A stretch of 20,249 nucleotides of DNA from RGIG6353 sp045594565 (lineage in GTDB: Bacteria; Bacillota; Clostridia; Oscillospirales; SIG627), in contig JAZNYT010000093.1 in assembly GCA_045594565.1 (NCBI GenBank), positions 1 through 20,249 on the forward strand, in the 5' to 3' direction. Below, one piece after another: positions 1 to 6,343 of this stretch. A model generated the notes under the pieces. That model had not been told where the DNA came from and made no database searches. It saw nothing but the letters and a program-made list of their open reading frames with translations. Every line of letters starts with the position of its first letter. The first letter of the stretch is position 1. The translations under genes and the position numbers were made by a program.

Positions 1-1412
1 CCAAAACCGTCACCGTCAAAAATCTTCGCACGGGCGAAACCTATGAAGAAAGCTACGATAACCTCATTTTCTCTATGGGCGCCGAGCCGATCCGACCGAA
101 CATTGACGGGGCTGACGGCAGTAACGTTTTCACCCTCCGCAACATTCCCGACACCTTAAAGATCAAGAACTATATTGATACTGCAAAGCCGCGTTCGGCT
201 GTGGTGATCGGTGGCGGATATATCGGCGTGGAGATGGCAGAAAACTTAGTTGAAGCAGGGCTAAAGGTCGCGATCGTCGAGCTTGCCGATCATCTGATCG
301 CACCCCTCGACTTTGATATGGCGGCGGACGTTCACCGTTATATCAAATCCAAAGGCGTTTATCTGCACCTGAATAACGGCGTAAAGGCGATCAACGGAAA
401 TACCGTCATTTTGCAAAACGGCGAGATCACCGCCGATATGATCATACTGTCGGTGGGTGTCCGTCCCGAAACCGCCATCGCACGTGACTGCGGAATAGAT
501 CTCAACCCGCGCGGAAGCATTATTGTAAACAACAAAATGCAGACCAATATTCCCAATATTTACGCCGTGGGCGATGCGGTAGAGGTGGAGGATTTCATTA
601 CAAAGAAACCTGCCTTTATTCCGCTTGCCGGGCCTGCCAACAAGCAAGGCAGAATTGCCGCCGATAATATCGCAGGATACGAGAACGTTTATACCGGTAC
701 GCAAGGCTCGGCGGTGCTTAAACTCTTTGATATGACGGTTGCCACCACGGGCCTTAACGAAAAGACGGCCAGTTTGGCAGGCATAGATTACGATAAGACC
801 TATACCTATTCGGCATCCCATGCCACCTATTATCCGGGAGCGGCGCAGATGTCGGTCAAAGCGCTGTGGGATAAGAAAACGCTGAAGCTCGTCGGCGCGC
901 AGATCGTCGGTTTTGACGGCGTGGATAAGCGCATGGACGTGCTTGCCACCGCCATCCGTTTCGGTGCGAAAATTACCGACCTTACCACTCTGGAGTTGTG
1001 CTATGCACCGCCATTCGGCAGCGCGAAAGACCCCGTCAATATGCTGGGCTTTGTTGCCGAAAATATCGTCAGTGGAAAACTAAAACAGTTCTTCTGGCAC
1101 CACGTGGAAAACCTTCCCCGTGACGGCAGCGTGTTCTTACTCGACACCCGTACACCGTATGAAGTAATGAACGGTAAAATTGACGGCTTTGTCAATATTC
1201 CACTGGATGAACTGCGTGAGCGACTTGACGAAATTCCGAAAGACAGACCTGTCTACGTTCATTGCCATTCGGGACTTCGTTCCTACCTTGCTTGCCGTAT
1301 TCTTACAGGCAACGGCTATGACTGCTATAACCTTGCAGGCGGTTGGCGACTCTATGAATCGGTGATAAACGAACGCACCGTCCCCGAATACTCTTGCAAA
1401 GACTGCAAATAA
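1..1412 (+). CDS. CoA-disulfide reductase / NAD(P)H oxidase family flavoprotein with C-terminal rhodanese domain (5' truncated by window edge)
   Basis: The reading frame is open from base 3, and the residues before the first in-window Met (75) read like the family (YDNLIFSMGAEP). The true start therefore lies upstream, and about 80-100 N-terminal residues with the first FAD motif and the expected redox Cys are missing. Visible parts in order are an NAD(P)H-binding loop GGGYIG (nt 210-227), an FAD contact motif IYAVGDAVEV (about nt 558-587), and a dimerisation domain with CYAPPFGSAKDPVN. A rhodanese domain follows, with active-site loop CHSGLRS (Cys codon 1263-1265), then a Cys-rich tail ending CKDCK. 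Known relatives reduce CoA disulfide, polysulfide or persulfide with NAD(P)H in the cytoplasm, the rhodanese Cys carrying sulfane sulfur. Which substrate is used here cannot be told. Codon use (many CGN, GCG, CCG) is GC-richer than the operon at 4142-11178. Confidence 0.88.
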   Translation, partial: KTVTVKNLRTGETYEESYDNLIFSMGAEPIRPNIDGADGSNVFTLRNIPDTLKIKNYIDTAKPRSAVVIGGGYIGVEMAENLVEAGLKVAIVELADHLIAPLDFDMAADVHRYIKSKGVYLHLNNGVKAINGNTVILQNGEITADMIILSVGVRPETAIARDCGIDLNPRGSIIVNNKMQTNIPNIYAVGDAVEVEDFITKKPAFIPLAGPANKQGRIAADNIAGYENVYTGTQGSAVLKLFDMTVATTGLNEKTASLAGIDYDKTYTYSASHATYYPGAAQMSVKALWDKKTLKLVGAQIVGFDGVDKRMDVLATAIRFGAKITDLTTLELCYAPPFGSAKDPVNMLGFVAENIVSGKLKQFFWHHVENLPRDGSVFLLDTRTPYEVMNGKIDGFVNIPLDELRERLDEIPKDRPVYVHCHSGLRSYLACRILTGNGYDCYNLAGGWRLYESVINERTVPEYSCKDCK

Positions 1413-1426
1413 ATATGGCTATGATA

Positions 1427-1464
1427 AAAGCAGATGAGAAATCAAACGATTCCTCATCGGCTTT
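1427..1464 (+). terminator. probable intrinsic terminator after the CoA-disulfide reductase gene
   Basis: Imperfect hairpin: AAAGC-A-GATGAG-A-AATC (1427-1443) pairs with GATT-C-CTCATC-G-GCTTT (1448-1464) around an AAAC loop, with two single mismatches. The following tract, TTTGTCATTT, is only moderately U-rich, so efficiency may be modest. It lies 15 nt after the stop codon, in the gap between convergent genes. Confidence 0.55.
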
Positions 1465-1555
1465 GTCATTTCCAAATGTGCAAATATATCTGCTCACTTG
1501 GATATCAACAATTGCCCCGCAGTAGACAAAGAAAAGAGACTTCTAGACTGCCAAA

Positions 1556-2893
1556 TTAAATTCGCAACGTGAAAGAATCATTCTCCAAATCAGAGCATTG
1601 AGCGGAAGTCCAATCCATTAATCCCATTGCTTTATGATGTAGGAGCGTAATATCAACAGTTTCCGAATTGCTTGAAAAACATAGTTGTCGTGTTCCAGGG
1701 ATGTATTCTATATCAATTGCATCAGCAATAACTTGTGCGGAAAGATTAGCGTTGCGCTGTTGATATGCTTTTATGGGTTCTAACGTATCGGAAATTGCGA
1801 GTATGTAAAGCAGGGGATTTTCTTCGTAAGAAATTGATTTAAATTTTTCAGAAAATAAGTCATCCATATTGTATTGCTTATAAATCTCTCTTTTGTCGTC
1901 GGGTTGTTTCCAAATATTATGAGATAAAATACAATCAGAAATATAAGAAAAAATTTTAAGTTGTTCTGAGCAGAAATGTCTGTATTGATAATGAAAATCG
2001 CTCAAATCTACAAATGTATTTTCCTCTCGGGTTGCAGATAAATACGCCATCATATAGTTTTTAATCATTCTGTCATAGAATAGATAGCCTCCAACTATTC
2101 CATGATCAACATGCTCAAACTCGTTGATGCAGTAATTCATATATCTTGTTACTACAGAACTTGTATAACGATGCTCTCGAATGGTATAACCACCTCTAAA
2201 ACGCAACTTAGGATTCCCTTGAATTGTATAATTTCGTTGAGTTAATTCACGCAACAGTGCGTGCTCTATATTAGGTTGTCGACTATGTTCATAATAGCGT
2301 GGAAACGGAGATGGAGAAAAGGGAGACAGATTAATTCCTAGCTGTGCTTTGATTTGTGATAATGCATTGTATTCATATATGGTTATTCTACTTTTATAAT
2401 TATCGTATTCATTGGGGATAGGAGCATGTTCAGGAAATTTAATTGGACAATCATCTCTTTCGGTGACACAGTAACCGTAGTCGTGGTATAAGAATGTTAA
2501 AAACCATAGGTATGAAAACGGATAGTAGTTAGGACTATCGACAGAGAGTGTATCAATTCCATTTATACAATTTTCAATTAATAATCCTAGAAAAAATCCA
2601 GAGACGGTATGTATGGCTCTATCCTGTGGCATTTGATATTGTTCATCATAGTTGAATGATAGAGCAAAGTTTTTTCGACCAGCAGTAAAATAGCGTTCGA
2701 TAAATTTGTTTGCAGTATCTGCATTAACAAAAAACGGCAGTGTTTTTACGCCATTTTTAAAGTATCCATAGATAAACTCTTTTGAGTTCAGTCCATTAAA
2801 TATGTCATCGGTGTTAACATGGGAATTATAGTAATTCCATTCAATATCATTGTTGTTGGAAAGAGTTTGGTTGATAAAATCAGAATAAAGCAT
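1556..2893 (-). CDS. putative HD-domain metal-dependent phosphohydrolase, function unknown
   Basis: I do not recognise a named family. The 445-aa product has the ordered H-HD-H-H-D residue pattern of HD hydrolases. Numbering from the start at 2893, these are His95 (AIHTVSG), His137-Asp138 (LYHDYGY), His264 (VDHGIVGGYLFYDR), His325 (ILSHNIW) and Asp369 (LAISDTLEPIK). That predicts a mono- or dinuclear metal centre for phosphate-ester or nucleotide cleavage; the substrate is unknown. There is no signal peptide or membrane segment. The frame is open 11 codons further up to a GTG at 2926, but ATG 2893 has a clear AGAGGTG ribosome binding site, so I use it. The gene is clearly AT-richer than its neighbours and sits just beyond the 3' end of a tRNA gene on the same strand, which suggests horizontal acquisition. 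It converges on the reductase gene. Confidence 0.7.
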   Translation of the reverse strand: MLYSDFINQTLSNNNDIEWNYYNSHVNTDDIFNGLNSKEFIYGYFKNGVKTLPFFVNADTANKFIERYFTAGRKNFALSFNYDEQYQMPQDRAIHTVSGFFLGLLIENCINGIDTLSVDSPNYYPFSYLWFLTFLYHDYGYCVTERDDCPIKFPEHAPIPNEYDNYKSRITIYEYNALSQIKAQLGINLSPFSPSPFPRYYEHSRQPNIEHALLRELTQRNYTIQGNPKLRFRGGYTIREHRYTSSVVTRYMNYCINEFEHVDHGIVGGYLFYDRMIKNYMMAYLSATREENTFVDLSDFHYQYRHFCSEQLKIFSYISDCILSHNIWKQPDDKREIYKQYNMDDLFSEKFKSISYEENPLLYILAISDTLEPIKAYQQRNANLSAQVIADAIDIEYIPGTRQLCFSSNSETVDITLLHHKAMGLMDWTSAQCSDLENDSFTLRI

Positions 2894-2899
2894 TCGGTA

Positions 2900-2906
2900 C
2901 ACCTCT
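2900..2906 (-). promoter_or_regulatory. ribosome binding site that sets the HD-protein start
   Basis: On the minus strand AGAGGTG lies 6 nt before ATG 2893, whereas the upstream in-frame GTG at 2926 has no comparable Shine-Dalgarno match. A TATAAT hexamer on the minus strand at 2935-2940 could be the -10 box, but no matching -35 is visible. Confidence 0.6.
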
Positions 2907-2941
2907 ATGGATTTTTTGATTAGCACGCAGTAATATTATAA

Positions 2942-2973
2942 AAAGCCGCAAAGTATCCCTACTTTGCGGCTTT
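2942..2973 (-). terminator. intrinsic terminator of tRNA-Pro
   Basis: Perfect 14-bp inverted repeat: AAAGCCGCAAAGTA (2942-2955) and TACTTTGCGGCTTT (2960-2973), separated by 4 nt. Read on the minus strand it follows the tRNA 3' end by 25 nt and ends in TTTTTATAAT, a classical terminator. It separates the tRNA from the HD-domain gene. Confidence 0.88.
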
Positions 2974-2998
2974 CGTATGCGGACGAATCCGCAATTTG

Positions 2999-3074
2999 TG
3001 GTCGAAGTGCGGAGACTCGAACTCCGTGCCTCTTGGTCCCAAACCAAGCGCTCTACCAGATGAGCTACACCTCG
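2999..3074 (-). tRNA. tRNA-Pro(UGG) with encoded CCA
   Basis: Read on the minus strand, the 76-nt gene starts CGAGGTG and ends CACTTCG-A-CCA. The acceptor stem pairs fully, with one G-U at position 4-69. The D-arm begins TAGCTCA. The anticodon stem CTTGG/CCAAG holds loop TTTGGGA, so the anticodon is TGG, reading CCA and other proline codons. The T-arm is GGAGT-TCGAGTC-TCC. The CCA tail is encoded. A sigma-A-like promoter lies about 20 bp upstream and a strong terminator downstream, so it is a single-gene unit. Its 3' end faces the compositionally different block at 1-2940. Confidence 0.96.
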
Positions 3075-3092
3075 GATTTATTGTGCTTTACT

Positions 3093-3121
3093 ATTTTATA
3101 TTATTTTCTTTCATTTGTCAA
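3093..3121 (-). promoter_or_regulatory. promoter of tRNA-Pro
   Basis: On the minus strand TTGACA (3121-3116) is followed after 17 bp by TAAAAT (3098-3093). The predicted transcript start falls about 10 nt before the tRNA 5' end at 3074. This is a perfect -35 and a good -10 for the housekeeping sigma factor. Confidence 0.75.
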
Positions 3122-3129
3122 CTTAAATA

Positions 3130-3158
3130 TTGCAATTTTACGTTTTTTATGGTACAAT
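3130..3158 (+). promoter_or_regulatory. extended -10 promoter of the lipoprotein gene
   Basis: TTGCAA (3130-3135), a 17-bp spacer, then TACAAT (3153-3158) preceded by TG at 3150-3151 (extended -10). It is back to back with the divergent tRNA promoter, the two -35 boxes being only about 9 bp apart. Transcription would start near 3165, giving a leader of about 20 nt carrying the GGAGG site at 3175-3179. Confidence 0.7.
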
Positions 3159-3184
3159 CTTTCCATAAATTTTTGGAGGTACAT

Positions 3185-4015
3185 ATGAAAAAAATTGCAA
3201 TTTTATTTTTATCGGCACTTCTCGCATTTACTTTCGTTTCCTGTAACGAGGAAGATGTAAAGGTAGATGACAAAAACACCGAAACTGTTGGAAAAATCGA
3301 AGCAGAAAAAGAAGAAGAAAAGAAAGCACCCGTGCCCGACGAGGAGTACGTGCTTTACAAGGAAACCTACACGAAAACAAACGTTGTAAAGCTCTACGAA
3401 TACAACGACAAGGGACACCTTACAAGAGTTACACACAACTACACCGACGGCAGAGTTGAGGAGGATCTCTACGAGTATACCTACAACGCTGACGGAAGCT
3501 ATACTGTGCATCAGGACGGCTATCTTATTTCCGAAAAGACCTCGGAGTATGATACAGAGGGCAGACTTGTAAATGAAGTTGAAGGCAGATATACCACTGT
3601 TTACACCTACACGGGTAATACGGTAGAGTTCAAAAAAACCAACGATGACGGCGCGTTGGTTGCCTGGTATGTCGATACTCTTGACGAAGACGGAAAAATC
3701 ATTAAGGCCGAGAGCTTTATAGCAAACGGAGAGTCCACAGGCTATATTCTTTACATTTACGACGAAAAGGGCAACGAGACGGCACAGGAGAAGTACACTC
3801 CCGAAGGCGAAAAGAACGGCGGAAATGCTGTCTACGTTTGGACAGAGGAGTACGACGAGTACGGCAGAGTTATTGAGAAAACAAAAAACATTCCCGAAAC
3901 AGGCGGTTATGCCAGCAAGGAGCTTTACGAATATGACGAAAAGGGTGGTATGTGCAAGATGATCGTGGGTAACTCCATCTATGAATACCGTCCTCTTTCA
4001 GAGTGCATAAAATAA
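3185..4015 (+). CDS. lipoprotein with YD-like repeats, function unknown
   Basis: The product is 276 aa. ATG 3185 has GGAGG six bases upstream; the frame continues upstream but only through the antisense of the tRNA gene, so the longer reading is rejected. Residues 1-20 form a lipoprotein signal: two lysines, a hydrophobic core, and lipobox FVSC with Cys20 as the lipidation site. A short charged linker rich in Glu and Lys follows. The rest is built of loosely repeated YEYxxxGxLxxV-type units (YEYNDKGHLTRV, SEYDTEGRLVNEV, EEYDEYGRVIEK, YEYDEKGGMCKM), resembling the YD/RHS repeat beta-fold. It is expected to be anchored outside the cytoplasmic membrane. The repeats suggest a binding or scaffold role, but no catalytic motif is visible. 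It is monocistronic by promoter position. Confidence 0.82.
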   Translation: MKKIAILFLSALLAFTFVSCNEEDVKVDDKNTETVGKIEAEKEEEKKAPVPDEEYVLYKETYTKTNVVKLYEYNDKGHLTRVTHNYTDGRVEEDLYEYTYNADGSYTVHQDGYLISEKTSEYDTEGRLVNEVEGRYTTVYTYTGNTVEFKKTNDDGALVAWYVDTLDEDGKIIKAESFIANGESTGYILYIYDEKGNETAQEKYTPEGEKNGGNAVYVWTEEYDEYGRVIEKTKNIPETGGYASKELYEYDEKGGMCKMIVGNSIYEYRPLSECIK

Positions 4016-4024
4016 AAAAAGTAC

Positions 4025-4053
4025 TTGACATTACTGAAAAGACGTGCTATAAT
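4025..4053 (+). promoter_or_regulatory. consensus sigma-A promoter of the rimP-nusA-infB operon
   Basis: TTGACA (4025-4030), exactly 17 bp, then TATAAT (4048-4053), with TG at 4045-4046 forming an extended -10. Both hexamers are perfect. Predicted start is about 4060, giving an untranslated leader of about 80 nt before rimP. Confidence 0.92.
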
Positions 4054-4080
4054 CCATCACAGTAGAATAAACCTTGACAA

Positions 4081-4112
4081 AAAGAGAGTGGTCGCCACTC
4101 TCTTTGATTTTT
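4081..4112 (+). terminator. leader hairpin with U-rich tail: lipoprotein terminator and probable nusA-operon attenuator
   Basis: AAAGAGAGTGG (4081-4091) pairs perfectly with CCACTCTCTTT (4095-4105) around a 3-nt TCG loop, followed by GATTTTTG. It lies downstream of the operon promoter and about 20 nt from the predicted transcript start. It can therefore terminate read-through from the lipoprotein gene, which has no other terminator, and also attenuate the operon. The U-tract is interrupted by a G, the sort of weak tract that often depends on NusA. Confidence 0.65.
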
Positions 4113-4125
4113 GTAAATTTACAAA
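4110..4125. promoter_or_regulatory. 16-bp perfect palindrome in the rimP leader
   Basis: TTTGTAAATTTACAAA is its own reverse complement. It lies directly after the U-rich tail of the leader hairpin and just before the rimP ribosome binding site (AAGGAAG, about 4128-4134). It could be a DNA operator or could fold in RNA near the start codon. No known regulator site is recognised with certainty. Confidence 0.4.
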
Positions 4126-4141
4126 TTAAGGAAGTGATTTA

Positions 4142-4630
4142 TTGGCAAACCAGAAGAACAAGGGCAACATCGCCGAAAAGGTTGATGCTCTTCTCAGAGA
4201 GACCGTTGAGGGACTGGGCTACGTCCTTTGGGACGTTGAGTACAAGAAGGAGGGCTCCGACTACAACCTCATTCTCACCATTGATAAGGAGGGTGTCGAG
4301 CTTACTCTTGACGACTGTGTTGCGGTGACAGATGCGGTAAACCCCATACTCGACGAGGCTGACCCCATTCCCGACAGCTATTGTCTTGAGGTGTCGTCGG
4401 CAGGTCTTGAAAGAGAGCTGAAAAAGCCCGAGCACTTAAAAAAGTATCTTGGCTGTGACGTCGAGGTAAAGCTTTTCGCACCCGTTGAGGGGCTTGGTAA
4501 GATGTTTGTAGCAACGCTCAACGATTTCGATGAGGATAGCTACACCTTCGGGGACGTGAAGATAGAAAAGAGCCGTGTTGCAAATATCAAAACGTCGGTA
4601 AATTACGCGGATATTTTTAAGAACAACTGA
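4142..4630 (+). CDS. rimP: ribosome maturation factor RimP
   Basis: This 162-aa cytoplasmic protein assists maturation of the 30S subunit. The N-terminal alpha/beta domain includes GYVLWDVEYKKEGSDYNLILTI and the RimP signature region LEVSSAGLERELKKPEHLKKYLG, where relatives usually read SPGLDRPL; the SAG and LEREL variation is unusual but recognisable. The C-terminal part is the small SH3-like barrel (VEVKLFAPVEGLGKMFVATL). The start is TTG at 4142, since no in-frame ATG precedes it and AAGGAAG sits 7 nt upstream; the rare start codon may keep synthesis low. It is first in the operon, 30 nt before nusA, the usual Gram-positive order. Confidence 0.93.
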   Translation: MANQKNKGNIAEKVDALLRETVEGLGYVLWDVEYKKEGSDYNLILTIDKEGVELTLDDCVAVTDAVNPILDEADPIPDSYCLEVSSAGLERELKKPEHLKKYLGCDVEVKLFAPVEGLGKMFVATLNDFDEDSYTFGDVKIEKSRVANIKTSVNYADIFKNN

Positions 4631-4660
4631 TATAAATATATTAAAGAAAGGTTTTGTGTC

Positions 4661-5710
4661 ATGAACAAAGAATTTTTTGAAGCCCTTGACGCCCTTGAAA
4701 AAGAAGGTATATCAAAGGAATATCTTCTTGAAAAGGTAGAAGCGGCACTCCAGACTGCATTCAAGAAGGAAAGAGGCGGACAGTCAAACGTAAGAGTTTC
4801 CATCGACGGAGAGAAGAAGACAGTCCGAGTTTTCGAGCAGTTCACAGTCGTTGAAGAAGTAACGGACCCCACGGCAGAGCTTACCGTTTCCGAGGCAAAG
4901 GAAATAAACAAGCGTCTGAAGCTCGGCGACGTATATGAAAAAGAGGTCAAGACAAAGGACTTCAACAGAATTTCCGCACAGGCGGCAAAAATGGTTATAA
5001 TTCAGGGTATCAGAGAAGCAGAGAGACAGATGCTTGTTGACGAATACGAGCAGAAGAAGAACGATATCGTTTCAGCGCGTATCGTACTCATCGACAAGAA
5101 CACAGGAAACGCTATCCTTGAGCTTGGCAAGCAGCAGGCAACTCTTTTCAAGGCAGAGCAGATACCCGGTGAAATACTCCGTTCGGGTCAGTACCTCAAG
5201 GTGTACGTGGTAGATATCAAGACCGACACCAAGGAGCCTGTAATCGTGCTCTCCCGTAAGCACCCCGGACTTGTAAAGAGACTCTTCGAGCTTGAGGTTC
5301 CCGAAATTCAGGACGGCACGGTCATCATTCACTCCATTGCACGTGAGGCAGGCTCAAGAACAAAGATTTCGGTTTATTCAAGAAATAAGGACGTTGACCC
5401 CATCGGTTCATGTATCGGTGTAAAGGGTATGAGAAAGACAAATATCACAAACGAAATTTCAGGTGAAAAGATAGACATCATCGAATACAGTGAGTCACCC
5501 GAGACCTTCGTTAAGGCGGCTCTCTCTCCTGCCGAGGTTATCGACGTAACACTTTCAACAGGCGTTACCGAGGACGGCAGAATCGAGAAGGGCTGTATAG
5601 TAACAGTACCTCAGGATCAGCTCTCCCTCGCTATCGGTAACAAGGGACAGAATGCACGTCTTGCGGCAAAGCTTACAGGCTACAAGATCGATATTAAATC
5701 TCAATTCTAA
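4661..5710 (+). CDS. nusA: transcription termination/antitermination factor NusA
   Basis: NusA binds RNA polymerase and nascent RNA and affects pausing, intrinsic termination and antitermination. The 349-aa product has the short Firmicute architecture without the C-terminal acidic repeats of proteobacteria. It comprises an N-terminal polymerase-binding domain (about 1-125), an S1 domain (about 134-200), KH1 (about 205-280, GxxG-type loop IGVKGM, 252-257) and KH2 (about 285-349, loop LAIGNKGQNARLAAKLTG at 323-340). ATG 4661 follows a GAAAGG site. The KH1 GxxG loop reads GVKG where relatives usually read GPRG. Its own operon leader carries a terminator-like hairpin, so autoregulation is plausible. 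Confidence 0.97.
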   Translation: MNKEFFEALDALEKEGISKEYLLEKVEAALQTAFKKERGGQSNVRVSIDGEKKTVRVFEQFTVVEEVTDPTAELTVSEAKEINKRLKLGDVYEKEVKTKDFNRISAQAAKMVIIQGIREAERQMLVDEYEQKKNDIVSARIVLIDKNTGNAILELGKQQATLFKAEQIPGEILRSGQYLKVYVVDIKTDTKEPVIVLSRKHPGLVKRLFELEVPEIQDGTVIIHSIAREAGSRTKISVYSRNKDVDPIGSCIGVKGMRKTNITNEISGEKIDIIEYSESPETFVKAALSPAEVIDVTLSTGVTEDGRIEKGCIVTVPQDQLSLAIGNKGQNARLAAKLTGYKIDIKSQF

Positions 5711-5743
5711 TAAGTTTCATAGCAGAAAGGAACTATCATTATT

Positions 5744-6010
5744 ATGGCTAAGAAAACTCCCGAGAGAAAATGTCTTGGATGTATGGAGTCTTTCCCCAAA
5801 ACATCTCTAATAAGAGTAGTGCGCTCGCCGGAGGGTGAAATTACCCTTGACAGAACAGGTAAGAAGTCGGGCAGAGGCGCGTATATATGCCCCAACACCG
5901 AATGTCTTAAAAAAGCAATCAAGGCAAAGCGTCTTGAAAGAGCCTTCGAATGTACTATTCCTGTGCAGGTGCTTGAGGGTCTTGAAAAAGAGGTAGCGGA
6001 GGAAGCATAA
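5744..6010 (+). CDS. ylxR: YlxR family RNA-binding protein (RnpM)
   Basis: This 88-aa DUF448/YlxR protein has family motifs RKCLGCMESFPKTSLIRVV near the N terminus and the signature GRGAYICPNTECLKKAIK. In B. subtilis the homologue (RnpM) binds the RNase P RNA and modulates its activity; that role is known for the family, not shown here. ATG 5744 follows AGAAAGGAA. The stop codon overlaps the ylxQ ATG by one base, so the two are translationally coupled. Confidence 0.93.
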   Translation: MAKKTPERKCLGCMESFPKTSLIRVVRSPEGEITLDRTGKKSGRGAYICPNTECLKKAIKAKRLERAFECTIPVQVLEGLEKEVAEEA

Positions 6011-6324
6011 TGCAAGATAAATTCCTTTCGGCAATAGGACTTGCAAAGCGCGCGGGCGGTGCCGTTTTCGGTACCGAAATGGTACGCGACAGTGCCAAAA
6101 AAGGCACGGCAAAGCTTATTATCGTTGCAAGCGACGTTTCGGAAAATACAAAAAAAGAGATTACCGATACCGCCGCATTTTATAATACAGAGTGTGTCTT
6201 ATCAGGATACACCATGGCCGAGATTTCACAAGCAGGAGGGCTGATGCGACAGTCCTCGTCTGTGGCAATAATTGATGAAAATCTCACAGTCCTTGTGAAA
6301 AACAGCTTTAATACCAAGATGTGA
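6010..6324 (+). CDS. ylxQ: YlxQ, L7Ae/L30e-type ribosomal-like RNA-binding protein
   Basis: The product is 104 aa with the L7Ae fold: FLSAIGLAKRAGGAVFGTEMVRDSAKKGTAKLIIVASDVSENTKKEI. The family binds kink-turn RNAs in the cytoplasm. ATG 6010 overlaps the ylxR stop by one base and has GGAGGAA (from 5998) inside the end of ylxR as its ribosome binding site. Its placement between ylxR and infB is the conserved Firmicute arrangement. Confidence 0.92.
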   Translation: MQDKFLSAIGLAKRAGGAVFGTEMVRDSAKKGTAKLIIVASDVSENTKKEITDTAAFYNTECVLSGYTMAEISQAGGLMRQSSSVAIIDENLTVLVKNSFNTKM

Positions 6325-6343
6325 AAACGATTGGAGGAATATC

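Noticed and set aside
261..821. 186-codon antisense frame opposite the reductase gene
   Set aside because: The sense frame carries clear NAD(P)H, FAD and rhodanese motifs; the antisense product has none.
1413..1555. Small gene in the gap between the reductase and HD genes
   Set aside because: Only short frames without ribosome sites were seen; a terminator hairpin explains part of the gap.
2996..3184. Upstream extension of the lipoprotein frame and an overlapping 74-codon frame from 2964
   Set aside because: These frames run through the antisense of the tRNA-Pro gene and the promoter. The signal peptide begins exactly at ATG 3185 with a GGAGG site.
4074..4079. Second TTGACA in the rimP leader as another promoter
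   Set aside because: No -10-like hexamer lies 16-18 bp downstream; that position falls within the hairpin stem.
4054..4141. Riboswitch or T-box in the rimP leader
   Set aside because: The leader is only about 80 nt and consists of one simple hairpin and a palindrome. No aptamer core or T-box motif is seen.
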